Positions 37,011-45,790 of a DNA stretch of 64,000 nt are shown piece after piece; within the stretch, counting starts at the first letter, position 1, and the number at the start of each line of letters is the position of its first letter. Both the position numbers and the translations under genes were made by a program. The stretch is from Candidatus Proximibacter danicus (GTDB lineage: Bacteria; Pseudomonadota; Gammaproteobacteria; Burkholderiales; Rhodocyclaceae), in assembly GCA_016710885.1 (NCBI GenBank), contig JADJUC010000028.1:62001-126000 (forward strand), read 5' to 3'. The notes beneath the pieces are model-generated. The model was not told where the DNA came from. It saw nothing but the letters and a program-made list of their open reading frames with translations, and ran no database searches.

Positions 37011-38032
37011 ATCGGTTCGGGCAGCAGGCTGACGCCGAACTGCTGCTGCACATCGACCTCTACAGCTTTCGCCAGCGCGGCGACATCGGCAGCAATGGCG
37101 CCGCCATGATTGACCAGCACCAGCGCCTGTTTTTCGTACATGCCGACCGGGCCGAGTCTGCGCCCTTTCCAGCCCGCCTGCTCGATCAGCCAGCCAGCCG
37201 CCAGCTTCACCTGGCCATTGGCCTGCGGGTAGCATGGCAGGGTCGGGTGGGCCGCTTGCAGTTGCGCGGCCTGGGTGGCGTCGACGACCGGGTTCTGGAA
37301 AAAGCTGCCGGCATTGGGGGTGCTGGCCGGGTCGGGGAGTTTGCGCCGGCGAATGGTGGCGATGGTCTGCGCAACATCGGCGGCCGAGGGTGCCGCAAGG
37401 CCGGCCGCAGCAAGTTCCCGTTCGACTTCGGCGTAGCGGATCAGCGGCGCCCATTGCTTGGGGAGGCGGAAAGTGACCTCGGTAATCAGGAAACGTCCGT
37501 CGAGATGCCAGCCTTCCTGCTTGAAAATGCTGTCGCGATAGCCGAAGCGGCAGTCGGCCGCCGTGAAGCGCCGCGCTTCGCCAGTGTCGAGATCGATGGC
37601 GTCCACGCAGGCCAGCCGCTCCGCCACTTCCAGCCCGTAGGCACCGATGTTCTGGATCGGCGCGGCGCCGACCGTGCCGGGAATCAGCGACAGGTTTTCC
37701 AGCCCGGGCCAGCCTTGCGCCAGCGTCCATTGCACGAAATCGTGCCAGGGCTCGCCGGCACCGCCGCTGACATACCAGGCATCGGCATCCTCGCCGACCA
37801 GCCGGCGAGCAGCAATGGTCGGCGCAATGACAAGACCGTCGAAGCAAGCGCCAAGGACCAGATTGCTGCCACCCCCGAGGATGAAACGCGGTTCGCGGCA
37901 CAGCGCCGGGTTGGCGGCGATGGCACGCGCGTCGTCGGCCGAGCGCACCGTTGCCAGCAACCGGGCACGCGCGGGCAAGGCTAGCGTGTTGCGTTGCCTG
38001 AGGTCGGCATCGGGGACAAGTTCGAGCGGCAT
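36992..38032 (-). CDS. murB: UDP-N-acetylenolpyruvoylglucosamine reductase
   Basis: MurB reduces UDP-GlcNAc-enolpyruvate to UDP-MurNAc with NADPH and FAD. The type I enzyme has the FAD-binding LGGGSNLVLG, IPGTVGAAPIQNIGAYG and CRFGYRDSIFK motifs, plus PNAGSFFQNPVV with the catalytic Ser. The 346-residue length is normal. The start ATG 38032 gives MPLELVPDADLRQRNTL; ATG 38041 is an in-frame alternative. It is divergent from the DOMON gene and convergent with the amidase. Confidence 0.95.
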   Translation of the reverse strand: MPLELVPDADLRQRNTLALPARARLLATVRSADDARAIAANPALCREPRFILGGGSNLVLGACFDGLVIAPTIAARRLVGEDADAWYVSGGAGEPWHDFVQWTLAQGWPGLENLSLIPGTVGAAPIQNIGAYGLEVAERLACVDAIDLDTGEARRFTAADCRFGYRDSIFKQEGWHLDGRFLITEVTFRLPKQWAPLIRYAEVERELAAAGLAAPSAADVAQTIATIRRRKLPDPASTPNAGSFFQNPVVDATQAAQLQAAHPTLPCYPQANGQVKLAAGWLIEQAGWKGRRLGPVGMYEKQALVLVNHGGAIAADVAALAKAVEVDVQQQFGVSLLPEPIYLGVA

Positions 38033-38060
38033 GGTCGGCATTCTACCCGCGTCGTCTACA

Positions 38061-38657
38061 ATGGCAGCCATGCTCGCATCCTCCGCTCAGACCCATCTGC
38101 TCGATCTGGAGCCGCACCCGTCGCACGATGCCCCGCCCGGCCTGAAGATCGACGCGGGTATCGAACGGCTTCCCGACGGCGGCCTGCAACTTGGCTTCGT
38201 GCTGCACGGCGGAGCCAGCCAGCTCGACCGCGTGCTGCTGCCGGAGCCCGGTGCGGCTATACGTGCCGATGGTCTGTGGCAGCACACCTGTTATGAGGCC
38301 TTCATCGGCGTGCCCGGCCAGACCGCTTACCGTGAATTCAATTTTTCGCCGTCAACAGCCTGGGCCGCTTACGCTTTCAGCGACTATCGGCAGGCCGCGC
38401 CCTTGCCGCTCGGGCCGGTCCCGCCCATTGCCTTCCTGCGCAGCGAAGGTTCGCTGACGTTGGCTACGACACTGGCCCCCGGCTGGCTGCCGAAATCACA
38501 ATCGCAGCCGCTCTGCCTTGGCCTGAGTGCAGTCATCGAGCTGGTCGACGGCACGCGCAGCTACTGGGCGCTGGCGCATGCGGCCGCGCAACCCGATTTC
38601 CACCACCGCGACAGCTTTACGCTGACGCTGACCGAACATTGCAGGGAGCGACCATGA
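38061..38657 (+). CDS. DOMON-like domain protein
   Basis: A 198-residue protein that fits the DOMON-like family in having a beta-rich pattern: LGFVLHGGASQLDRVLLPEPG, WQHTCYEAFIGVPGQTAYREFNFSPSTAWAAYAFSDYR, and LCLGLSAVIELVDGTRSYWALAHAAAQPDFHHRDSF. Such domains bind heme or sugars in some proteins. No signal sequence is visible. ATG 38061 or 38070 may be the start. Its stop overlaps the start of the NamZ-like gene (ATGA), so coupled translation is likely. Confidence 0.75.
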   Translation: MAAMLASSAQTHLLDLEPHPSHDAPPGLKIDAGIERLPDGGLQLGFVLHGGASQLDRVLLPEPGAAIRADGLWQHTCYEAFIGVPGQTAYREFNFSPSTAWAAYAFSDYRQAAPLPLGPVPPIAFLRSEGSLTLATTLAPGWLPKSQSQPLCLGLSAVIELVDGTRSYWALAHAAAQPDFHHRDSFTLTLTEHCRERP

Positions 38658-39862
38658 TCCGCTTCGGGCTCGACCGCCTTCTCGACGAACCCGCGCTGCG
38701 CCGCCCGCTGGTCGGCCAACGACTCGCCCTGCTCGCCCACCCGGCTTCAGTGACTCGTGACCTGACGCATTCGCTCGACGCGCTGGCGAAACTGCCCGAC
38801 CTGAAACTGACAGCTGCCTTCGGTCCGCAGCACGGCTTGCGTGGCGACAAGCAGGACAACATGGTCGAGTCGCCCGACTACGTCGATTCGCTGCATGGCA
38901 TCCCGGTGTTCAGCCTGTACGGCGAGGTGCGCCGGCCGACCGACGCCATGATGTCCACCTTCGACGTATTGCTGGTCGACCTGCAGGACCTCGGTTGCCG
39001 CATCTACACCTTCATCACCACGCTGCGCTACGTGCTCGAAGCGGCGGCGAAGCATGGCAAGACGGTGTGGGTGCTCGATCGGCCCAACCCCGCCGGCCGC
39101 CCGGTCGAAGGCCTGTTGCTGCGCGACGGCTGGGAGAGCTTCGTCGGCGCCGGCCCGATGCCGATGCGGCACGGCCTGACCATGGGCGAACTGGCGCGCT
39201 GGTTCATCGCCGTCCTGAAACTCGATGTCGATTGTGAAGTGATCGCGATGGACGGCTGGCAGCCAGATGCGGCACCTGGTTACGGCTGGCCGCTCGGCGA
39301 GCGCAACTGGGTGAACCCCAGCCCGAATGCGCCGAACCTTTCCATGGCGCGCGCCTATGCCGGCACGGTGATGCTCGAAGGCACGACCCTCTCCGAAGGG
39401 CGCGGCACGACGCGGCCGCTGGAACTGTTCGGTGCGCCGGACATTGATGCACGCGCGCTCATCGCCGAAATGCACACGCTGGCCCCGCAGTGGCTGAAAG
39501 GCTGCATGCTGCGCGATTGCTGGTTCGAGCCAACCTTCCACAAGCATGCCGGCAAGCTGTGCAACGGCGTGCAGATTCATGTCGAGGATTCGGCACACTA
39601 CGACCATGCCGCGTTCCGCCCGTGGCGCTTGCAGACACTGGCCTTCAAGGCGCTGCGCCGGCTGCAGCCGGATTACCCGCTATGGCGCGATTTCCCCTAC
39701 GAGTACGAGCCCAACCGGCTGGCCATCGACCTGATCAACGGCAGCCCGCTGCTGCGCGAGTGGGTCGATGATGCAGCGGCGACCCCGGCGGATTTTGATG
39801 CGCTGGCCAGGCCGGACGAGGACGAGTGGGGCGAAACACGGGGTCCGTTCCTGCTGTATTGA
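38654..39862 (+). CDS. DUF1343 exo-beta-N-acetylmuramidase (NamZ-like)
   Basis: A 402-residue protein of the DUF1343 family, whose characterised member NamZ (B. subtilis YbbC) releases terminal N-acetylmuramic acid from murein glycans. Conserved features include GQRLALLAHPASVTRD, TAAFGPQHGLRGDKQDNM, VDLQDLGCRIYTFITTLRYVLEAA, VLDRPNPAGRPVEG and LSEGRGTTRPLELFGAP. No signal peptide is seen, so the substrate is probably a cytoplasmic muropeptide. ATG 38654 overlaps the preceding gene's stop. Murein genes nearby (amidase, murB) support a cell-wall role. Confidence 0.85.
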   Translation: MIRFGLDRLLDEPALRRPLVGQRLALLAHPASVTRDLTHSLDALAKLPDLKLTAAFGPQHGLRGDKQDNMVESPDYVDSLHGIPVFSLYGEVRRPTDAMMSTFDVLLVDLQDLGCRIYTFITTLRYVLEAAAKHGKTVWVLDRPNPAGRPVEGLLLRDGWESFVGAGPMPMRHGLTMGELARWFIAVLKLDVDCEVIAMDGWQPDAAPGYGWPLGERNWVNPSPNAPNLSMARAYAGTVMLEGTTLSEGRGTTRPLELFGAPDIDARALIAEMHTLAPQWLKGCMLRDCWFEPTFHKHAGKLCNGVQIHVEDSAHYDHAAFRPWRLQTLAFKALRRLQPDYPLWRDFPYEYEPNRLAIDLINGSPLLREWVDDAAATPADFDALARPDEDEWGETRGPFLLY

Positions 39863-39906
39863 GTCTCGGATGGTGCTACGCTAATGACGTTGAATTGGAT
39901 ACCACC

Positions 39907-40197
39907 ATGGACCGCACTCGAACCCTGAAACTGCTGACCGAGCATCGTCCCATCCTGACCGCGCGTTACGGTGTCACGCGACTGGCATTGTTCGGATCGA
40001 CAGCACGCGATGTTGCGACACCGACCAGCGATATAGATGTTCTTGTGGGCTTCGATGGGCCGGCTACCTCTGATCGCTATTTCGGCGTTCAGTTCTATCT
40101 CGAAGACCTGTTGGGCTGTGCCGTTGATCTGGTGACTGAAAAGGCGTTACGCCCTGAACTACGGCCATTCATTGAACGTGAGGCTATTCGTGTCTGA
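39907..40197 (+). CDS. mntA: MntA-type minimal nucleotidyltransferase antitoxin
   Basis: A 96-residue nucleotidyltransferase with the motif GSTARDVATPTSDIDVLV: Gly30-Ser31 then Asp42 and Asp44 as metal ligands. MntA proteins inactivate HepT toxins by adding AMP to a tyrosine. ATG 39907 gives the family start. It overlaps the HepT gene by eight bases, the standard arrangement of this toxin-antitoxin type. Confidence 0.9.
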   Translation: MDRTRTLKLLTEHRPILTARYGVTRLALFGSTARDVATPTSDIDVLVGFDGPATSDRYFGVQFYLEDLLGCAVDLVTEKALRPELRPFIEREAIRV

Positions 40198-40534
40198 ACG
40201 AGAATGGCGGTTCTATCTGGACGACATGCTCGCATTTGCCGAGAAAGTGTTGCGCTACACACAAGGTATCGACCAAGCAGCGTTTGTGGCCAACGAATTG
40301 GTGTTCGATGCCACTATCCGCAACCTGGAACTGATTGGGGAAGCCGCCGGGAACATTCCTGCTGAAATCCGCACTCAGTCACCAGCGATTCCTTGGCGGA
40401 TGATTGTTGCGACGCGCAATCGCCTGATTCACGGCTACCTGGGCATTGACGATGACACGTTGTGGAGCATTATCCGTAGCGATATCCCTGCCTTGGTGAC
40501 CGAGCTGAAAAAATTGCGCAACCCGGTGCAATAG
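40190..40534 (+). CDS. hepT: HepT-like ribonuclease toxin (HEPN)
   Basis: A 114-residue HEPN-domain protein with the RX4HXY catalytic motif RNRLIHGY (Arg76, His81, Tyr83). HepT toxins cut RNA; the motif tyrosine is the residue modified by MntA. A GTG at 40190 within the end of mntA is chosen as start, so translation is coupled. It faces metH tail to tail. The pair could stabilise this locus or act in phage defence. Confidence 0.9.
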   Translation: MSEREWRFYLDDMLAFAEKVLRYTQGIDQAAFVANELVFDATIRNLELIGEAAGNIPAEIRTQSPAIPWRMIVATRNRLIHGYLGIDDDTLWSIIRSDIPALVTELKKLRNPVQ

Positions 40535-40541
40535 CGCTCGC

Positions 40542-43500
40542 TCAGAGAATCGGCGCCAGCCAACGCTCCGCTTCCGCCACACTCATCCCCTTGCGCGCCG
40601 CCCAATCCTCAAGCTGATCACGGCCGATCTTCGACACCGCGAAATACTGTGCCTCGGGGTGGGCGAAGAACCAGCCGGAAACGGCAGCGGCCGGCATCAT
40701 CGCGTAGGACTCGGTGAGTTCCATGCCGATGGCTGCGGTGGCATCGAGCAGCGCGAAGATCGTGCCCTTCTCGGTGTGGTCCGGGCAGGCCGGGTAGCCG
40801 GGTGCCGGGCGGATGCCGCGATATTCCTCGCGGATCAGTGCGTCGTTGCCCAGCGCCTCATCGGCGGCGTAGCCCCAGTATTCCTTGCGCACGCGGGCGT
40901 GCAGCCACTCGGCGCAGGCTTCGGCCAGGCGGTCGGCAATCGACTTGAGCATGATCGCGCGGTAGTCGTCGTGCGCGGCTTCGAACTCGGCCAGCTTCTT
41001 CTCGATGCCGATCCCGGCGGTGACGGCGAAGGCGCCGGTCCAGTCGGGGGTTCCGCCATTTTTAACTCTCGGGGCAACGTAATCGGCGAGGCACTGGTGC
41101 GGCTTGCCACTCGGGCGCTCGTGCTGCTGGCGCAGGTGGTGCGTCGTCGCCAGCACTTTCGTTCTCGTCTCGTCGGTGTACAACTCGACATCGTCACCGA
41201 TGCGGTTGGCTGGCCACAGGCCGAAGACGGCATTGGCCGTGATCCATTTTTCGGCAATGACCTGCTTCAGCATCGCCTGCCCGTCCTTGAAGACGTTGCG
41301 TGCCGCCTCGCCGACCTTTTCGTCGTCGAGGATCTTTGGGTAGGCGCCGGCGAGGTCCCAGGTCTGGAAGAACGGACCCCAGTCGATGTACTCGGCCAGC
41401 GTTGCCAGATCGATGTCCTTCAATACGGTGACGCCGATCTGCTTCGGCTGAACGGGCTTCGCCGCCGCATTCCATGGCAGTGCGTTGGCACGGGCCGCTT
41501 CCAGCGTCACCATGGCGACGCCCTTCTTGTTGGCGTGCTGGGCGCGCACCTTCTCGTAGTCGGCGGCGACCTCGGCCTTGTAGCCTGCGGCGTGGTCGAT
41601 CGACAAGAGCTTGGTGACAACGCCGACGGCACGTGAGGCATCCGGCACATAGATGACCGGCGACTGGTAGTTCGGGGCGATCTTGATCGCGGTGTGTGCG
41701 CGGCTGGTCGTCGCGCCGCCGATCAGCAAGGGCACGTCGAAACCCTGGCGCTGCATTTCGGCAGCGACGTGGCTCATCTCTTCCAGCGACGGCGTGATCA
41801 GGCCGGACAGGCCGATGGCCTGCGCGCCGTGTTCTCTGGCGGCGTTCAGGATCTTGTCGCAGGGCACCATGACGCCGAGGTCGACGATGTCGTAGCCGTT
41901 GCAGCCAAGCACTACGCCGACGATGTTTTTGCCGATGTCGTGCACGTCGCCCTTGACCGTGGCGACGACGATTTTGCCCTTGGAGGTGGCGCCGGTACGC
42001 AACTTCTCCGCCTCGATATAGGGGATCAGGTGGGCGACGGCCTGCTTCATGACGCGCGCCGATTTCACCACCTGCGGCAGGAACATCTTGCCCTCGCCGA
42101 ACAGGTCGCCGACGACGTTCATGCCGTTCATCAGCGGGCCTTCGATCACCGACAGCGGCGGCTGGCCGGCGGCTTCGAGCGCAGCGCGGCATTCTTCGGT
42201 GTCGGCGACGACGAAATCGGTGATGCCCTTCACCAGTGCGTGCGACAGCCGCTCTTCGACTGGCATCTGGCGCCAGGTCAGATCTGGGCCGGTGTCCCTT
42301 GCCTTGCCTTCCTTGACCGTCTGCGCGAACTCGACCAGTGCTTCACCAGCGCCGGCATTTCTGTTCAGTACGACATCCTCGACCTTCTCGCGCAGCGCCG
42401 TTTCGAGATCGTCATAGACGCCGAGCATGCCGGCGTTGACGATGCCCATCGACAGCCCGGCCTTGATCGCGTGGTAGAGGAAAACGGTGTGGATCGCCTC
42501 GCGCACCGCGTCGTTGCCGCGGAACGAAAACGAGACGTTGGAGACGCCGCCGGAAATCTGCGCGTGCGGCAGGTGGGCGCGAATCCAGCGGCAAGCTTCG
42601 ATGAAGTCGACCGCGTAGTTGTCGTGCTCGGCGATGCCGGTGGCAATGGCAAAGATGTTCGGGTCGAAGATGATGTCTTCGGGCGGGAAGCCAATTTTCA
42701 ACGTTCGCCGGTGAGCAGCTCGTAGGCGCGCTGGCAGATCTCGGTCTTGCGCTTGAACGTATCGGCCTGTCCGGCTTCGTCGAAAGCCATGACCACCACG
42801 GCGGCACCGTAGCGGCGCGCCAGCTTGGCCTGATGCAGGAAGGACGCTTCGCCCTCCTTCATCGAGATCGAATTGACGATGCCCTTGCCCTGGATGCACT
42901 TGAGGCCGGCCTCGATCACTTCCCACTTCGAGGAGTCGATCATGATCGGCACGCGGGCAATGTCCGGCTCCGAGGCGATCAGCTTGAGGAAGCGATCCAT
43001 CGCCGCCTTGGAATCGAGCATCGCCTCGTCCATGTTGATGTCGATCACCTGCGCGCCGTTCTCCACCTGCTGGCGGGCGACCGCCAGCGCGTCGTCGAGA
43101 CGGCCTTCGAGGATCATGCGGGCGAAGGCCTTGGAGCCGGTGACGTTGGTGCGTTCGCCGACGTTCACGAACAGCGAATCCTTGCCAACGTTGAACGGTT
43201 CCAGCCCCGAGAGGCGTAGCTTCTTTTCGACCTCTGGGATGGCGCGCGGCTTGACGCCGTCAACATACTTGGCGATGGCTGCGATGTGGTCCGGTGAGGT
43301 GCCGCAGCAGCCGCCGACGATGTTCACGAAGCCGTGCTTCGCCCAGTCGGCGACTTCCTCGGCCAGCTGTTCGGGCGTCTCGTCGTAACCGCCGAAAGCG
43401 TTAGGCAGGCCGGCGTTCGGGTGGGCGGAAACGAAGCAATCGCAGACGCGCGACAGCTCCTCCACATACTGGCGCAACTCCTTGGAGCCGAGCGCGCAGT

Positions 43501-44239
43501 TCAGGCCGAAGGACAGCGGGCGGATATGGTTCAGCGAGTTCCAGAAGGCCTCGGCCGTCTGGCCCGAGAGCGTGCGGCCAGAGGCGTCGGTGATGGTGCC
43601 GGAGATCATCACCGGCCAGCGGCGGCCGGCATTCTCGAAGAATTGTTCGATGGCGAACAGCGCCGCCTTGGCATTGAGCGTGTCGAACACCGTCTCGACC
43701 AGCAGCAGGTCGGCGCCACCGTCGACCAGCCCGCGGATGGCCTCGGTGTAGGTCTCGACCAGTTCGTCGAAAGTGACGTTGCGGTAGCCGGGGTCGTTCA
43801 CGTCCGGCGAGATCGAGCCGGTGCGCGAGGTCGGGCCGAGGACGCCGGCGACGAAGCGCGGCTTGGCCGGGTTCTTGGCAGTGAACTCGTCGCAGGCTTC
43901 GCGCGCCAGCTTCGCGCCGGCGACGTTCAGTTCATAGACGATGGGTTCGAGCTTGTAGTCGGCCTGCGAGATCGCCGTCGCATTGAAGGTGTTCGTTTCA
44001 AGGATGTCGGCGCCGGCGGCCAGGTACTCGGCGTGGATGCCTTTGATGACCTCTGGTTTGGTCAGCAGCAGCAGGTCGTTGTTGCCCTTGAGGTCGTGCG
44101 GGTGCGCGGCAAAACGCTCGCCGCGGTAATCCTTCTCAGTCAGCCCGTGGCGCTGGATCATCGTGCCCATGGCGCCGTCGAGGACGAGGATGCGTTGCTG
44201 GAGAAGGGCGGAGAGTTCGGATGTACGGTCGGGCTGCAT
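40542..44239 (-). CDS. metH: Cobalamin-dependent methionine synthase, frame interrupted
   Basis: Methylates homocysteine to methionine using methylcobalamin and 5-methyl-THF. Domains run in order: homocysteine-binding with the GGCCGTSPDHI zinc site, pterin-binding (FVNVGERTNVTGSKAF), cobalamin-binding with the axial His in DVHDIGKNIVGVVLG, and the SAM-binding activation domain (RPAPGYPACPDHTEK). The frame breaks near 42700-42701 after ELLTGE; one missing base (AA on plus, TT on the coding strand) restores ERLKIGFPPEDIIFDPN. Restored length is about 1232 residues, as in E. coli (1227). GAGGT lies 8 bases before ATG 44239. A SAM-II-like leader precedes it. Confidence 0.95.
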
Positions 44240-44253
44240 GGCAATACCTCAAA

Positions 44254-44290
44254 AAGCAAAAACCCGTTCAGCGTCGGGAGCGAACGGGTT
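44254..44290 (-). terminator. Terminator hairpin in the metH leader (attenuator)
   Basis: On the coding strand a 9-bp stem AACCCGTTC / GAACGGGTT (44261-44290) is followed by TTTGCTTTTT (44251-44260). It lies between the riboswitch-like element and the metH start, reading toward metH. Such placement implies premature termination that the upstream aptamer could control. Confidence 0.8.
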
Positions 44291-44300
44291 TCGGAAAGAA

Positions 44301-44360
44301 CGCCCGCTTTAGCCGTATTTGTAATGCGCCCGCAAGCTGAACTTCAAATCGGCGCGAAGG
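44301..44360 (-). promoter_or_regulatory. SAM-II-like riboswitch in the metH leader
   Basis: On the coding strand, conserved SAM-II blocks occur in order: TTCGCGCC then GATTT (44346-44358), a loop ending GCTTGC, GGGCGC pairing with GCGCC as P1, ACAAATACG, then GGCTAAAGCGGG (44302-44314). The order and core (GAUUU, pairing GCGCC/GGCGC, AAAU, GCUAAA, GG) match the SAM-II (SAM_alpha) aptamer from memory. A terminator follows, so high SAM would be expected to shut off metH. SAM-II is mostly reported from Alphaproteobacteria. Confidence 0.7.
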
Positions 44361-44487
44361 GCGAAAGATACGGTCTAAGTGGCTGATTGTCAATGAATAG
44401 GCGTGTTTTTCATGGGGATTTGGCAGGCCCTCCCCGAGGGTACAAAGCTGCGCTATTCTGCTGGCAGAAAACAATCAGGAGACTCCG

Positions 44488-45615
44488 ATGAAAATGCGCG
44501 CCGCCGTACTCGACCAGATGCAGGCACCCTCCCCTTACGCCGCATCGAAGCCAGTCTCGGTCGAGACGATCACACTCGGCAATCCTGGTCCCGGTGAGGT
44601 GTTGGTGCGCATCACCGCTGCCGGGCTGTGCCACTCCGACCTGTCGATCATCAACGGTGACCGGCCACGGGCGATGCCGATGGTGCTTGGCCACGAAGCC
44701 GCAGGTGTGGTCGAGGAATGCGGCCCGGGTGTTACCGACCTCACGCGTGGCGACTCGGTGGCCTTGGTCTTCGTACCCTCCTGCGGCCATTGCCTGCCCT
44801 GTCAGGAAGGCCGGCCCGCACTGTGCGAACCGGGCGCTGCGGCCAACGGTGCCGGCACGCTGGTCGGTGGTCATCGAGTGCTGAGTCGTCCTGATGGACA
44901 GGTGCTTAACCATCAAGTGGGCGTGTCGTGCTTTGCTGAATACGCGGTGGTCAATCGCGGCTCGCTGGTAAAAGTGGTGCCGGACCTCGCGCCGGAAGTG
45001 GCTGCTATATTTGGCTGTGCCGTACTCACTGGCGTCGGTGCCGCCCTCAACTCGGCGCAGGTGCGCCTTGGCCAGACGGTCGCCGTACTCGGCCTTGGCG
45101 GTGTCGGACTTTCAGCCCTGCTCGGGGCGCTGGCCGCCGGCGCCCGCGAAGTGGTGGCGCTCGACGTGCTGCCGGAGAAGCTGGAGCTGGCAATGTCGCT
45201 CGGCGCAACGCGCGCCTTTCGTGCCGACGATCCTGATGTCGTCCAGCAACTGCGCGCGGCCCTACCCGGTGGCATCGACGTTGCCATCGAGGCCGCGAGT
45301 GCCGTACCGGCGCTGGAACTGGCGTGGAAAATTACCCGGCGCGGCGGCACCACGGTGACCTGCAGCCTGCCTAATCCGGCGCATCACCTGCTGGTGCCGG
45401 TGGTGCAGATGACGGCCGAGGAGCGCACGCTGAAAGGCAGCTACCTCGGATCGGCGGTGCCCACCCGCGACATCCCGAATTACATCGCGCTCTATCAGGC
45501 CGGTCGCCTGCCGGTTGATAAGCTGATCACGCACCGACTGTCACTCGACCAGATCAACGAGGGCTTCGACCGGCTTGCGGCCGGGCAGGCCGTGCGGCAG
45601 GTGATCCTGTTCTGA
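44488..45615 (+). CDS. Zinc-dependent alcohol dehydrogenase
   Basis: A 375-residue medium-chain dehydrogenase/reductase. The catalytic zinc site (LCHSD, GHEAAG, and a Cys in GCAVLTG) and the structural zinc Cys cluster CGHCLPCQEGRPALC are complete, and the NAD(P)-binding GLGGVGLSALLGALAAGA motif is present. It oxidises an alcohol or reduces an aldehyde; the substrate is not predictable. The start ATG has an AGGAGA upstream. It stands alone between the metH leader and the J-domain gene. Confidence 0.9.
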   Translation: MKMRAAVLDQMQAPSPYAASKPVSVETITLGNPGPGEVLVRITAAGLCHSDLSIINGDRPRAMPMVLGHEAAGVVEECGPGVTDLTRGDSVALVFVPSCGHCLPCQEGRPALCEPGAAANGAGTLVGGHRVLSRPDGQVLNHQVGVSCFAEYAVVNRGSLVKVVPDLAPEVAAIFGCAVLTGVGAALNSAQVRLGQTVAVLGLGGVGLSALLGALAAGAREVVALDVLPEKLELAMSLGATRAFRADDPDVVQQLRAALPGGIDVAIEAASAVPALELAWKITRRGGTTVTCSLPNPAHHLLVPVVQMTAEERTLKGSYLGSAVPTRDIPNYIALYQAGRLPVDKLITHRLSLDQINEGFDRLAAGQAVRQVILF

Positions 45616-45790
45616 TGTAGCTTCTGCCGTAGTGGCGGCAGGAGACGAAGCGCGTGGCGCGGAGTTTCATGTGCGCGACCACGCCATATCGCCATGAGTA
45701 TGCGTTCTGGGTTGAACGAACAGGTTTGGCCGGGCACAATGACTTCCCTTTGTCATTCTTCGTGTCCCATAACCGGAGCTCTGAAGCGAT

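Noticed and set aside
44254..44360. Cobalamin or SAH riboswitch before metH
   Set aside because: Neither the cobalamin B12-box nor the conserved SAH core is visible; the SAM-II pattern fits much better.
45616..45790. Promoter for the J-domain gene
   Set aside because: No convincing -35/-10 pair was found; only a CTGCCG/CGGCAG hairpin near the alcohol dehydrogenase stop is clear.
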